From Acinetobacter courvalinii (GTDB lineage: Bacteria; Pseudomonadota; Gammaproteobacteria; Pseudomonadales; Moraxellaceae): DNA of 64,000 nt. A program made the translations under genes and the position numbers. Shown in pieces: positions 8,501 through 17,517 of this stretch. The stretch lies in the NCBI RefSeq assembly GCF_014635545.1, contig NZ_BMDA01000001.1:2032259-2096258 (forward strand), in the 5' to 3' direction. Each line of letters starts with the position of its first letter. The first letter of the stretch is position 1. The notes under the pieces are model-generated. The model saw only the letters and a program-made list of their open reading frames with translations. It did not search any database and was not told the DNA's origin.

Positions 8501-8997
8501 GGACACTCCTAGTTTGTCCGTTACATCTTCAACGTAGTAAAAACTACATATGTCCTAGAATTATTTAATTTTTTAAAATGTTTCCTCAGCGCATGTACAT
8601 CTAGCCCAATTTACGATTAAGCTATTTATTGTTAATAAAGTGTCATAAATATAAATTAATAAAAAGTGAGAAAAAGTATTTAACCTATGATTTTTTCTCA
8701 TATCAAATAGAAAATTATATTTGTTTTTTATTAATCCACTAAGATTTAAGTACAGATTGCCATAATCCTGCCATGCAACATATTCCGCCACCTACGGTTA
8801 AAACTCTTTTGATCTATTCTGTTCAGTCATGCACAGTCATTAGATGAAACATACTATTGTTGTACTTTGATTTTCCTGTATATCTGATTGAATTATTATT
8901 TATTTTTGTCAAAAAAAATTCAATTGAAAAATAGGGAGCAAAAGCATCTCTCTTCACAACTAGCTAAATTAATCAACCTATCAAATGCCTGTCCGAT
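8501..8997. other. AT-rich gene-free spacer
   Basis: About 500 bases between the LysR start and the tmRNA terminator. It contains only short frames without family resemblance or ribosome sites. It presumably carries the LysR promoter. I see no repeat, tRNA or att-like copy of the tmRNA 3' end in it. Confidence 0.5.
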
Positions 8998-9022
8998 AAA
9001 AAAGCCACTTAAAAAAGTGGCT
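8998..9022 (-). terminator. tmRNA terminator
   Basis: On the minus strand AGCCACTT pairs with AAGTGGCT and is followed by TTTTTT, 19 bases past the mature tmRNA 3' end. Confidence 0.8.
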
Positions 9023-9040
9023 GGTTTATATAGAGAATTT

Positions 9041-9400
9041 TGGTGGAGATGGCGGGAGTTGAACCCGCGTCCGCCAGCATTACGCTCGAGAATACTACAT
9101 GCTTAGATATCGTCTATTGTTTTAACGCTAAGCGACCCGACGAACAGGGTACTCAGCGCGATCCTCTAGATTTGGTATAGTGTCCCGAGGCTCAACACTA
9201 TACGGACTTGTGTGCGTGCGCTTCAGTCGGGTTCACTGACCACAAGTATTCAGTGAAGCGGACAAGCTGCCCTTAGGCAGCTAGAGCGTATGATTCGTCG
9301 TTTGCGACTATTAAAATGCAAATTTTATTTACGAGAGAAAATGCGCTCTCGGCATGCATCTATGAGTTTCATCACCAGCGTCGAAGCCAGAAACATCCCC
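9041..9400 (-). ncRNA. ssrA: transfer-messenger RNA (tmRNA)
   Basis: The minus strand starts with GGGGATGTTTCTGGCTTCGA, the conserved tmRNA 5' end, and ends with a T-arm-like AGTT-CAACTCC segment and CCA at 9041. Length is 360 nt. The resume frame (9305-9273) reads ANDESYALAA-stop, the proteolysis tag; it differs from the E. coli tag at one position (S for N). tmRNA rescues ribosomes stalled on broken messages together with SmpB and marks the products for proteases. A possible -10 box TATGAT lies at 9419-9414. Confidence 0.97.
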
Positions 9401-9521
9401 AGAGTACAGCGCAATCATAACATAGATCGTTAGAATTTAAATCTTAATTTCTAACCAATCAGCAAAATATACGCTTATTGCTGTATATGGCGACTGCATG
9501 ACATTTTTCAAGCTACAAATC

Positions 9522-9549
9522 AAAAAGCTGCCACAAAGACAGCTTTTTT
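9522..9549 (-). terminator. Terminator of the gamma-glutamyltransferase gene
   Basis: AAAAAGCTG (9522-9530) pairs with CAGCTTTTT (9540-9548); 10 bases downstream of the ggt stop. Confidence 0.75.
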
Positions 9550-9558
9550 GAATTTGAC

Positions 9559-11553
9559 CTATAGAGCACCATTGCCTAATACAATACCCTCACGGCGTGG
9601 ATCGACACCACCTGCATATTTGCTTTGGTTATCAATATCCACTTTCATTATTGTCGCAATACCGCTGGTTTGTGCCGTATTGGAAATACCATGTCCTTTT
9701 GCTTTCAAAGCATCAATCAGTTCAAGTAAGGATAACTGGCTATTTGAACTGTCAACATTGGTATTTGGGCTGTTGGTCGCACCAAAATTCATTAAAGACG
9801 TGGCTTGTTGGGCATTCAGGTTCCAGTCCAATGCACCCACCAGCGTTTTTACCACATATTGAATAATGGTGCCGCCACCCGGTGAACCGGTTGCCATATA
9901 AAAATCACCAGGTGCTGTTCCTTTAAACACCAGCGTTGGTGCCATGGTGCTGCGTGGACGCTTACCACCTTCCACCCGATTCGCCAATAATGCACCCGTC
10001 TGATCGACCGGATTGGCACTAAAATCGGTTAACTGGTTGGATAACAGGAAACCATCCACCATATGGAATGAACCCATACTCGATTCAACAGTGGAGGTCA
10101 TCGACACCACATTGCCATAAGCATCGACAATGGTGAATTGAGTGGTGCCATGTTCAACGGTCTTATCTATCCCTGCATTTGAGTTGAATTGACCTGCTGG
10201 GGCTACGCCCATGCTTTGATCTGGATTGATCAATCCGGCACGTTGTTTCAGGTAGTTTTTATCAATCAAACTGGCGATACCTTTGGCTGGTAAAGCTACA
10301 AAATCAGTGTCTGCCACATATTTATCGCGGTCTGCGTAGGCCAGTCGCTCAGCTTCTGTGACCAGATGCACGCCCATGACATCCGCAATTCCGCCCTCAT
10401 TCTCTGGGTTTTTAGGCGGATATTTACTCATCTCGAAATTTTCTAAAATGCCTAGCGTTTGTGCAACTGCAATCCCACCGGATGATGGCGGTGGCATGGT
10501 ACATACATAGTAACTGTCTCGGTAAGTGGTACAGATTGGCGTCCGTTTTTTAACTTGATAATTAGATAAGTCCTGTAAGGTCATCAAACTTGGAGTGATA
10601 GGTGTCCGAGCTGCATCATCCCCGACAGTTTGCCCTGCTTTAGCCACAATATTTTTCGCCATCGGCCCGCTGTACATGGCCTTTGCCCCTTGGCTTGCAA
10701 GTACTTCCAGCGTTTTGGCATAAGCTTTATTGGTCATGGTTTCACCCACTTTACGTGGCGTACCATCTGGATAAAAGTAGGTTGCGACTGCATTGGCATC
10801 CAGTGCCAGATGGTCTGCATTGCTGGCAATTGCATCGGCTAGACGCCCAGGAATACGGAAGCCATGATCGGCAAGATCAATGGCCTGATCAAAAAGCCGA
10901 TCCCATTTCAGTTTGCCATGCTCTTGTTGTGCCTGTTCCAGCAAGCGCATGACCCCAGGGACACCAATCGAACGCCCACTGCGACGGGCACTCGGTACCG
11001 GTGCGGGTGATGCCGGATCATGCAGATCCTGTCGAACCAGATAATATTCATTGGCAGCAGCAGGTGCGGTTTCCCGTCCGTCATAGGCAGTGACCGTTTT
11101 GCTTTCAGCATCGTAGTACATCATGAAACCACTGCCCGCAATGGTGCTGGATTGCGGTTCTACCAAGCCCAATACCGCCTGTACTGCAACCGCCGCATCC
11201 ACCGCACTGCCGCCCGCTTTCAAGACGTCACAGCCCGCCTTTACGGCCAATGGCGTGTTCGCCACCACCATATATTTATCGGCATATTTCACCGTATTGT
11301 TTAACCGATAGCCTGAGGCGCCTTCAGGCGCTGCGGGATCACCATTCTGATCCGAACCGACCACCACACTTGAGCCATCTTCTGCCCGTTTGCTACAGCT
11401 ACTTGGGTCCTGATCAATGATTAGGTTAGGGGTTGAAGGATGGCCTGTATTTGGATCTGTGCCTGATTGATCTGATGAGGAATCATTTCCACATCCCTGT
11501 AATAAACCAGCAGCCAATACGCTGCTCAACCAAAATGAATATCGATGATTCAC
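9559..11553 (-). CDS. ggt: Gamma-glutamyltransferase, predicted lipoprotein
   Basis: 664 residues, slightly longer than the usual ~580 because of an N-terminal extension. It begins with a signal peptide ending in a lipobox-like LLQGC (Cys-21), then a Ser/Asp/Pro-rich linker to about residue 60. The Ntn-hydrolase core follows, with the autocatalytic motif HGTTQF; Thr-470 is the predicted nucleophile and new N-terminus of the small subunit. PPPSSGG and GSPGGGTIIQ also fit the family. GGT cleaves glutathione and other gamma-glutamyl compounds outside the cytoplasm. It has its own terminator and appears monocistronic. Base composition looks more GC-rich than the 1-8500 region. Confidence 0.95.
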   Translation of the reverse strand: MNHRYSFWLSSVLAAGLLQGCGNDSSSDQSGTDPNTGHPSTPNLIIDQDPSSCSKRAEDGSSVVVGSDQNGDPAAPEGASGYRLNNTVKYADKYMVVANTPLAVKAGCDVLKAGGSAVDAAVAVQAVLGLVEPQSSTIAGSGFMMYYDAESKTVTAYDGRETAPAAANEYYLVRQDLHDPASPAPVPSARRSGRSIGVPGVMRLLEQAQQEHGKLKWDRLFDQAIDLADHGFRIPGRLADAIASNADHLALDANAVATYFYPDGTPRKVGETMTNKAYAKTLEVLASQGAKAMYSGPMAKNIVAKAGQTVGDDAARTPITPSLMTLQDLSNYQVKKRTPICTTYRDSYYVCTMPPPSSGGIAVAQTLGILENFEMSKYPPKNPENEGGIADVMGVHLVTEAERLAYADRDKYVADTDFVALPAKGIASLIDKNYLKQRAGLINPDQSMGVAPAGQFNSNAGIDKTVEHGTTQFTIVDAYGNVVSMTSTVESSMGSFHMVDGFLLSNQLTDFSANPVDQTGALLANRVEGGKRPRSTMAPTLVFKGTAPGDFYMATGSPGGGTIIQYVVKTLVGALDWNLNAQQATSLMNFGATNSPNTNVDSSNSQLSLLELIDALKAKGHGISNTAQTSGIATIMKVDIDNQSKYAGGVDPRREGIVLGNGAL

Positions 11554-11859
11554 GTGATAACTCCACTATATGTGTATGCCAATCCATGCAATTTTCATGC
11601 GGGCAACTTTGTTCTCAGGGATAAAACTTTTAATCTTTGCTCAAAATAAAATTTTAATAATATTGAATGATTTGGCGCTGACGTTCCTCTGCCAGCAATG
11701 CTCCTCCCTGTTTTGATTATGTCTTTTCATCATTTGCAGCTGAATTCTGGCATGCCTTGCCTGAATAAAAACAGGCAAAATCTATCAATTCTGACTTAAG
11801 ACACTATTTTTATACATAAAAAAGCACCTCCTGAGAGATGCCTGTTTGGCTCAGAGTTT
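11554..11859. other. Gene-free spacer between ggt and emrB
   Basis: About 300 bases with the ggt promoter region on the right side of ggt and the emrB terminator at its far end. No other gene or repeat was seen. Confidence 0.5.
11818..11841 (-). terminator. emrAB terminator
   Basis: Minus strand GCATCTC-TCAG-GAGGTGC (one G-U pair) followed by TTTTTT. Confidence 0.75.
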
Positions 11860-13386
11860 CTAGTGGGTCGGCATGCCACCGCTATTGCCTTTCGGCTTTG
11901 GACTCATCCAGATCAGGGCACTGGCAAAGACAAATACAATCGCCAGTAGCATAAACACATGATTGGCTGACATGGTAATGGCTTCTTTATCCACCAGATT
12001 GGCAATCACGCCCAGCGTTGCATCGGGAGAAAATCCATTCTGCAGTAAACTGTTTTGCACTTCTTGCGGATGCAGATTATTGACCATTTCACTACGTGCC
12101 ACTTTGGCATGATCATCCCAAATGGTGACTGCAATTGACGCGCCAATCGCACCAGCCATGGTTCGAAGGAAGTTCATCAAGCCTGCGGCAGATGCCATTT
12201 CTTGGGGCAATACCGAGCCCATTGCAATATTCGACAACGGAATAAAGAAGAATGGCACGGCAAAACCTTGTAGGATTTGAGGCCACGCCAAGGCCATAAA
12301 GTCAGCATCAGTGACCCAGAATGCCCGCATCAGAGTAACCACGCCGAGCAAGGCCAGCCCAAAGCTTGCCAATGCCCGTGGATCATATTTGGTCGACAGC
12401 TTCGCCACAATCGGTGACATGGTCAGACTGCCAAAGCCCATCGTGGCAGTGAGATAACCCGCCCATGTGGCGGTATAGCCGAGATTGATCTGCAACCACT
12501 GTGGAATCAATACAATACTGCCAAAGAAGGAACCGAAACCAAAGGCCAGTGCCAGTACCGAAACCGCAAAACCCCGATGCCGGAACACATACAGATTGAC
12601 CACAGGGTGCTTTTCGGTCAGCTCCCAAATCATAAACACGATAAAACCAACAACGGCCACCAACGCCAGAATAATGATACTGGTATTGTTAAACCAGTCG
12701 CGCTCATGTCCGAGGTCCAGCATTAATTGCAGTGCACCAATCCACAGCACCAACAACCCCAAACCAATCGCATCAATCCGCAATTTTTCGGTTTTGGTTT
12801 CAGCTACAGATAATAAGCGCACGGCGGCGAAGGCACAGACAATACCAACCGGAATATTGATAAAGAAAATCCAGTGCCAAGACAGATTATCACTGATCAA
12901 GCCCCCGAGAATCGGCCCGAGTATGGGTCCAATCACCGTGGTCATGGCCCAAAGACCCATCGCCTGTGCATGTTTTTCGGGAGGGAAAATTCGCATGAGC
13001 AGGGTTTGACTGAGCGGCATTAACGGGCCACCGCAGAGACCTTGTCCAATACGGAAAAACACCAGCATTTCCAGCGAGGTGGCTAAGCCACACAGGAATG
13101 AAAAGATGGTGAAACCAATCAGCCCGAATATAAACACACGGACTGTGCCAAAGCGTCCTGCAAGCCAGCCAGTTAAGGGCACGCAAATCGCTTCGGCAAC
13201 CGCATAAGAGGTAATTACCCAGGTCCCTTGGGAACTGGAAACCGCAAGGTTGCCGGTAATATGCGGGACAGATACGTTGGCAATGGTGGTATCCAGAACC
13301 ACCATAAAATTTGAAAGGGCGATCACAAAAGCTGCGAGTAGTAAGCGCCCGCCACTGAGTTCTGCAAAAGGAGTTTGCGTTTTCAT
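11860..13386 (-). CDS. emrB: DHA2-family MFS drug efflux permease (EmrB-like)
   Basis: 508 residues with about 14 membrane helices, the DHA2 layout. N-terminal VVLDTTIANVSVPHI and GTWVITSYAVAEAICVP are typical of EmrB/QacA proteins, as is the LAGRFG loop. EmrB exports hydrophobic drugs and weak acids by proton antiport and forms a tripartite pump with the EmrA adaptor and an outer-membrane channel. emrA lies directly upstream (6-base gap), so they form one unit. The outer-membrane partner is not nearby. Confidence 0.93.
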   Translation of the reverse strand: MKTQTPFAELSGGRLLLAAFVIALSNFMVVLDTTIANVSVPHITGNLAVSSSQGTWVITSYAVAEAICVPLTGWLAGRFGTVRVFIFGLIGFTIFSFLCGLATSLEMLVFFRIGQGLCGGPLMPLSQTLLMRIFPPEKHAQAMGLWAMTTVIGPILGPILGGLISDNLSWHWIFFINIPVGIVCAFAAVRLLSVAETKTEKLRIDAIGLGLLVLWIGALQLMLDLGHERDWFNNTSIIILALVAVVGFIVFMIWELTEKHPVVNLYVFRHRGFAVSVLALAFGFGSFFGSIVLIPQWLQINLGYTATWAGYLTATMGFGSLTMSPIVAKLSTKYDPRALASFGLALLGVVTLMRAFWVTDADFMALAWPQILQGFAVPFFFIPLSNIAMGSVLPQEMASAAGLMNFLRTMAGAIGASIAVTIWDDHAKVARSEMVNNLHPQEVQNSLLQNGFSPDATLGVIANLVDKEAITMSANHVFMLLAIVFVFASALIWMSPKPKGNSGGMPTH

Positions 13387-13392
13387 GGCTAA

Positions 13393-14541
13393 TTACTTCG
13401 TTGCGAGATCAATATCCGCTTGCATCGACAACCCGACGCGCAATGGATGTTGTGCAAGCTCTTTTGGATCAAGAGTAATACGTACCGGTAAACGCTGTAC
13501 CACTTTAATCCAGTTCCCTGTCGCATTTTGCGCTGGAATCAAGGCAAATGCAGCGCCGGTTCCACCCGAGAAACCTTGCACCGTCCCGTGATAGACCACA
13601 TCATCGCCATACAGATCGGAACGTAGTGTGACCTTCTGGCCTTGTCTCACTTTCGCCAGCTGGCTTTCTTTAAAGTTGGCATCGACATAGAGTGCCGATA
13701 AAGGCACCACAGACATCATCACGGTGCCGGGTGCGACACGTTGCCCAATCTGAATATTGCGACGTGCGATTACCCCATCCACAGGTGCACGGATCACAGT
13801 ACGTTCCAGATCCAGCGCAGCCTGCTCCACATGGGCTTTGGCCACCAGTACATCAGGTGTTGAGGCTTCATTTACCCCCTGAATCAAGGCCTCATTGGCA
13901 GCGAAAGTACTTTCAGCTGCTTTACGGCTAGAGGTAGCCTGCGCCAAACCGGCCTGAGCCAGATCCAGACTGGCTTTAGCCGTTGAAACTGCGCTTTGCG
14001 CCTTGCTTAATTCTTCTTTAGAAATCGCACCTGTTGCAGCCAGCTCATTACGGCGCTTGAGCTCCAATGCCGCACGATCATAATCCGCCTGTGCTTTGGT
14101 CACTTGCGCCTGTGCGCTGCTGATCTCATCATTACGCACCACGACCTGAGAATTTAAAGAGCTACTATTTGCCTGAGTCTGCTTATATTGGCGCTGTGCT
14201 TTGGCCAGTTCTGCCTGCGCCTGTGCCAGTTGAATCTTGGCATCCCGCTCGTCTATGCGCACCAGCACATCGCCTTTTTTCACCTGTTGGGTATCTTTCA
14301 CCAAGACTTCAGAAACTTGCCCACTCACCATTGAGGTAATCTGTGCAGTTTCAGCGCCCACATACGCATTATCGGTACTGACAGAATGATTAAAGAATAA
14401 CGCCCAGATGCCATACAGAATTGCAGCAAGAATGAGAATGAGCGCGAAAAATCCAAGAAATTTTTTACGTTTTGCTTTCATTGCATCATCTGATGCCGAA
14501 TCTGAAGCAGCATCCTGTGTATTGGCTTGAGCGTCAGTCAT
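13393..14541 (-). CDS. emrA: EmrA-like periplasmic adaptor (HlyD/membrane fusion protein)
   Basis: 382 residues. One membrane helix at about residues 28-50, then a lipoyl-like half-motif (NAYVGAETAQITSMVSG), a long alpha-helical hairpin rich in Ala and Gln (residues ~95-220), the second lipoyl half (TVIRAPVDGVIA) and a beta-barrel. This is the layout of EmrA adaptors that bridge the inner-membrane EmrB to an outer-membrane channel. It is the first gene of the emrAB pair and is divergent from an AraC-type regulator. The neighbouring aromatic catabolism genes make an aromatic weak acid a plausible inducer or substrate; this is inference. Confidence 0.93.
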   Translation of the reverse strand: MTDAQANTQDAASDSASDDAMKAKRKKFLGFFALILILAAILYGIWALFFNHSVSTDNAYVGAETAQITSMVSGQVSEVLVKDTQQVKKGDVLVRIDERDAKIQLAQAQAELAKAQRQYKQTQANSSSLNSQVVVRNDEISSAQAQVTKAQADYDRAALELKRRNELAATGAISKEELSKAQSAVSTAKASLDLAQAGLAQATSSRKAAESTFAANEALIQGVNEASTPDVLVAKAHVEQAALDLERTVIRAPVDGVIARRNIQIGQRVAPGTVMMSVVPLSALYVDANFKESQLAKVRQGQKVTLRSDLYGDDVVYHGTVQGFSGGTGAAFALIPAQNATGNWIKVVQRLPVRITLDPKELAQHPLRVGLSMQADIDLATK

Positions 14542-15013
14542 AAGTTATTCCTGAAAATTAAAGAGATTTTTAACTTTTGGTTTAATCAGCCGATCAGTTT
14601 AATTTTGAAAACTTAACTGAATGTTAAAAACCAAAGTGCAACATAAGCGCAAAAATTATTTTGCATTTTAACGGCAAAAAATCATATGACGAGATTAAAA
14701 AAAATAACTGATGCGTTCAATTCTTATAAATTGATATTTTAATGACGATTAAAAACTTTAAGTTTGCTTACTGATTGATGAAGCGAACCATGCAATCTGG
14801 TAGATCACAGCATTTAACATACCTATAAAGCATAAAGATATATTCCCTACGGGCTTGAGTATTGAGCCAAATTTGTTCTAATAAACCAAGCTGGATCAGA
14901 GTTTCTGCTCAATTCCCGATTGCTGGCAATGAGCGTAAATGGCGTCATTTATGGAACAAAATGGCATTTTTCTTGCTGCTAAAACAATAAGCACTTCGCT
15001 AGGTGAAAGGACG
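14542..15013. promoter_or_regulatory. Divergent region between emrAB and AraC-type regulator
   Basis: About 470 AT-rich bases presumably carrying both promoters. A loose inverted pair, acttttggttt near 14573 and aaaaccaaagt near 14626, flanks the emrA-proximal part. No convincing hexamers or further gene were found. Confidence 0.4.
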
Positions 15014-16000
15014 ATGACATCACTCAGCCAAAATATGGATCTTATCCATCATTCGCATCAAGCCGATTTTGCACAAAATGTAATGTCGATGATCTGTGGC
15101 GAACACCGTCTGGATACGTTGTGTCGGGAGACACTCGACTTTCATTATGAGGGTATGCGGTTCCCGCATAAAAAAATGGCGATCGGGACCATCAGTTATG
15201 GTGCCAATGTCGCGATCAATATTTCCCATCTGAAAGCCTATAGCATCAGTCTGCCCTTTCATGGCAAGCAGACACTGAGTATTGGTGGCGCCAAATACCA
15301 ATCCGATGCCCATACAGGGCTCATTGTTTCCAATCAGGATTTACAGGACTTGGTCATTCATCAGGATTGTCAAAAATTTCAGGTGGTGATTCCTGAACAG
15401 AGTCTGCATCAGGTCCTTGCAGAACTACTGAATAAACCGCTTGAGCAGGCCTTGGTGTTTAACCCTGAAATCTCGCTCGGCATGACCGGATTAATGCAAG
15501 CCTGGTGGCATAATATTGAAAATTTTCTACAACTGAAATCACATTATGCGGATTTTGCTGGCTTACCGATGTTTTCTGAAGACTATGAAAATTTTGTGAT
15601 TAAAGCCCTGCTCCTGTCTCAGGAAAATAATTATTCGGCAGCCCTGCATGAACGCAGCAATCAGATGGAACCCGCCTATATCCGTAAAGTGAAGAATTTT
15701 ATTGTGCAACATGCACGTGAATCCTTCGATGTCGAGAGTTTACAGCGCCTGGCAGGTGTCTCTAAATCCAAGCTTTATGCAGAGTTTCAGCAGCATTATG
15801 GTCTGAGTCCGATGGCCTATCTACGTAAATATCGCCTACAACAAATTTATAAAATATTAAGTAATGCCGCCAAGCATCAAAAAATTTCCATTTCCAAACT
15901 CGCTTATGACTGGGGCTTTAATCATCTCAGCCGCTTCGCTCAAGAATATAAAGATGAATTTGGCGAAAAACCGAGTGAAACCCGAAATAAACATGAGTAA
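15014..16000 (+). CDS. AraC/XylS-family transcriptional regulator (AntR-like candidate)
   Basis: 328 residues from ATG 15014, preferred because AAAGG lies 3-4 bases upstream; the frame is open back to 14939 but that start has no ribosome site. Residues 1-200 look like the AraC_binding_2 effector domain found in XylS-type regulators. The C-terminal ~100 residues carry two helix-turn-helix motifs, SLQRLAGVSKSKLYAEFQQ and ISKLAYDWGFNHLSRFAQE. It sits beside the MFS-antCBA genes, and two XylS-like half-sites lie upstream of antA, so activation of the anthranilate genes in response to an aromatic acid is inferred. Confidence 0.88.
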   Translation: MTSLSQNMDLIHHSHQADFAQNVMSMICGEHRLDTLCRETLDFHYEGMRFPHKKMAIGTISYGANVAINISHLKAYSISLPFHGKQTLSIGGAKYQSDAHTGLIVSNQDLQDLVIHQDCQKFQVVIPEQSLHQVLAELLNKPLEQALVFNPEISLGMTGLMQAWWHNIENFLQLKSHYADFAGLPMFSEDYENFVIKALLLSQENNYSAALHERSNQMEPAYIRKVKNFIVQHARESFDVESLQRLAGVSKSKLYAEFQQHYGLSPMAYLRKYRLQQIYKILSNAAKHQKISISKLAYDWGFNHLSRFAQEYKDEFGEKPSETRNKHE

Positions 16001-16014
16001 GCATTGTTAAATAA

Positions 16015-16040
16015 AAAGCCCAGTCAACGTACTGGGCTTT
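16015..16040. terminator. Shared terminator of AraC gene and MFS gene
   Basis: AAAGCCCAGT (16015-16024) pairs with ACTGGGCTTT (16031-16040) between convergent genes. Confidence 0.8.
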
Positions 16041-16047
16041 CTTGCCA

Positions 16048-17382
16048 TTAACTGGTGCTTAACACAGGATTGGCTTTATTATTTTGATGCATCGCTTTCA
16101 AGCTCAGCGCGACAAAAGCAATAAAGGTCGGTAAGGCCAAAAGGTAAAAAATACCACCGAGGCTAATGTCATAGGTAAAGATATACGAACCGAAAAATGC
16201 CCCGAAAATTGCTCCAACTCGTCCAATCCCATGCATCCACGACACGCCGACTGCACGACATTGCGATGGATAAAATAAAGCAGCCAAAGGCAGTAGTGAT
16301 GATTGTGCTCCTGTCAGCAATGCCCCGATCAGGAAAATACTGATGCTAAGTAACACGATACTGGAGCTGACAAAGCCTGCAACAATGAATAGCACAAATG
16401 CTGTCAGGTAGGCATATTTAATCACCTGAGTTGGATTGAGCTTATCCATATACCAGCCCATGATCACCGCACCAATTACACCCCCAAAAGGAAAAATGGA
16501 AGCAATCAGGCTAAATTGCTGGGTACTAAAGCCCGCTGTTTTTAGAATCGTCGGCATCCAGCTGGTCAGCAAATAGAATACCAACAGACTCATAAAACAG
16601 CATAGCCACAACATCACCGTTCCCCAGAGATATTTCGTTAGTACGGTTCTGACCGGGCTATCGCTATGATTGACATCAACTTGGGCTAATTCGATTTTGA
16701 CCGTATCAGCAAAAGCATGACCCTGAACTTTTTCCAAAATGCTTTGGGCTTTATTTTGCTGATCTTTTTTAATCAGATACGGTACAGATTCTGGTAATTT
16801 CAAGATTAAAGCGACCACTAGAAATAAAGGAATAATCCCACCCAGAATCACCACCTTGGCCCAGCCCAGATTTTCCAGTAAATAGGCTGACAACACCCCG
16901 CCACAAGAAATACCCAACATAAATCCACAACCGGCAAGCCCTGTTAAAAAAGCTTTGCGTTTTGCAGGCATATATTCTGAAACAATGGTACTAATATTCG
17001 GCATGGCCGCGCCTAACCCCACACCGGTAATAAAACGGTAAAGCATCAGGTCTTGGGTAGATGAAGCAAATCCACACAGAATGGTAAATATAGAAAACAA
17101 TAAAGTCGTGGATACAATCACGCCTTTACGTCCAAATTTATCCGCCAAAGGCCCAGAAATAATTGCACCAATCGACATCCCCACCAGTGCCGCACTCAGC
17201 ACTGGCGCCAATTCAGGTTTACTGATACCCCAGTCATCCAGCAAGGCAGGCGCAATAAAACCGATAATTCCGGTATCCAAACCATCACAGAAAAACACCA
17301 GAAAGCCCAAGGCAAACACCAGCCATTGCAAGGGCGATAGCCGATCCCGATTGATCACATGATTCACATCAATTGTCTTCAT
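16048..17382 (-). CDS. MFS aromatic acid:H+ symporter family transporter
   Basis: 444 residues, 12 predicted helices. The first helix ends in FFCDGLDTGIIGFIAPAL, the acidic signature of the aromatic acid:H+ symporter (AAHS) family that includes BenK and PcaK; the loop GPLADKFGRKG between helices 2 and 3 is the MFS motif. It follows antC in the same direction after a terminator-like hairpin and a small palindrome, with AAGGGAAT before its ATG. Import of anthranilate, benzoate or a similar acid is the likely role; the exact substrate is unknown. Confidence 0.88.
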   Translation of the reverse strand: MKTIDVNHVINRDRLSPLQWLVFALGFLVFFCDGLDTGIIGFIAPALLDDWGISKPELAPVLSAALVGMSIGAIISGPLADKFGRKGVIVSTTLLFSIFTILCGFASSTQDLMLYRFITGVGLGAAMPNISTIVSEYMPAKRKAFLTGLAGCGFMLGISCGGVLSAYLLENLGWAKVVILGGIIPLFLVVALILKLPESVPYLIKKDQQNKAQSILEKVQGHAFADTVKIELAQVDVNHSDSPVRTVLTKYLWGTVMLWLCCFMSLLVFYLLTSWMPTILKTAGFSTQQFSLIASIFPFGGVIGAVIMGWYMDKLNPTQVIKYAYLTAFVLFIVAGFVSSSIVLLSISIFLIGALLTGAQSSLLPLAALFYPSQCRAVGVSWMHGIGRVGAIFGAFFGSYIFTYDISLGGIFYLLALPTFIAFVALSLKAMHQNNKANPVLSTS

Positions 17383-17407
17383 TTTTATTCCCTTAAAAGT
17401 CGATGTT

Positions 17408-17427
17408 TCAACGTATGCTCACGTTGA
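17408..17427 (-). promoter_or_regulatory. Palindrome upstream of the aromatic transporter gene
   Basis: TCAACGT (17408-17414) and ACGTTGA (17421-17427) form an inverted repeat with a 6-base spacer, 26 bases before the MFS start. Operator or leader hairpin; not resolved. Confidence 0.4.
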
Positions 17428-17461
17428 GATTTTTAATTTTTCAAACGGCTTATTTATCTTT

Positions 17462-17490
17462 AACAGGGGGATTTCCTCTCCCCCTGTTTT
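17462..17490 (-). terminator. Terminator after antC
   Basis: AACAGGGGG (17462-17470) pairs with CCCCCTGTT (17480-17488). On the minus strand the stem is followed by a short T-rich stretch. It may give partial readthrough into the transporter gene. Confidence 0.6.
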
Positions 17491-17517
17491 GTATTCATCG
17501 TCTGGCAACGCAGCCGA

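Noticed and set aside
9041-9066. tmRNA 3' end as an integration site for an island at 1-8997
   Set aside because: No second copy of the 3' end and no integrase gene is visible, so no boundary can be claimed from this window.
8888-9106. 72-codon frame with a WWRWRELNPRPPAL tail
   Set aside because: Its 3' half is a translation of the tmRNA 3' end and terminator; a well-known false gene.
12485-13009. 174-codon frame on the plus strand inside emrB
   Set aside because: Fully antisense to a well-supported permease gene, no ribosome site, low-complexity composition.
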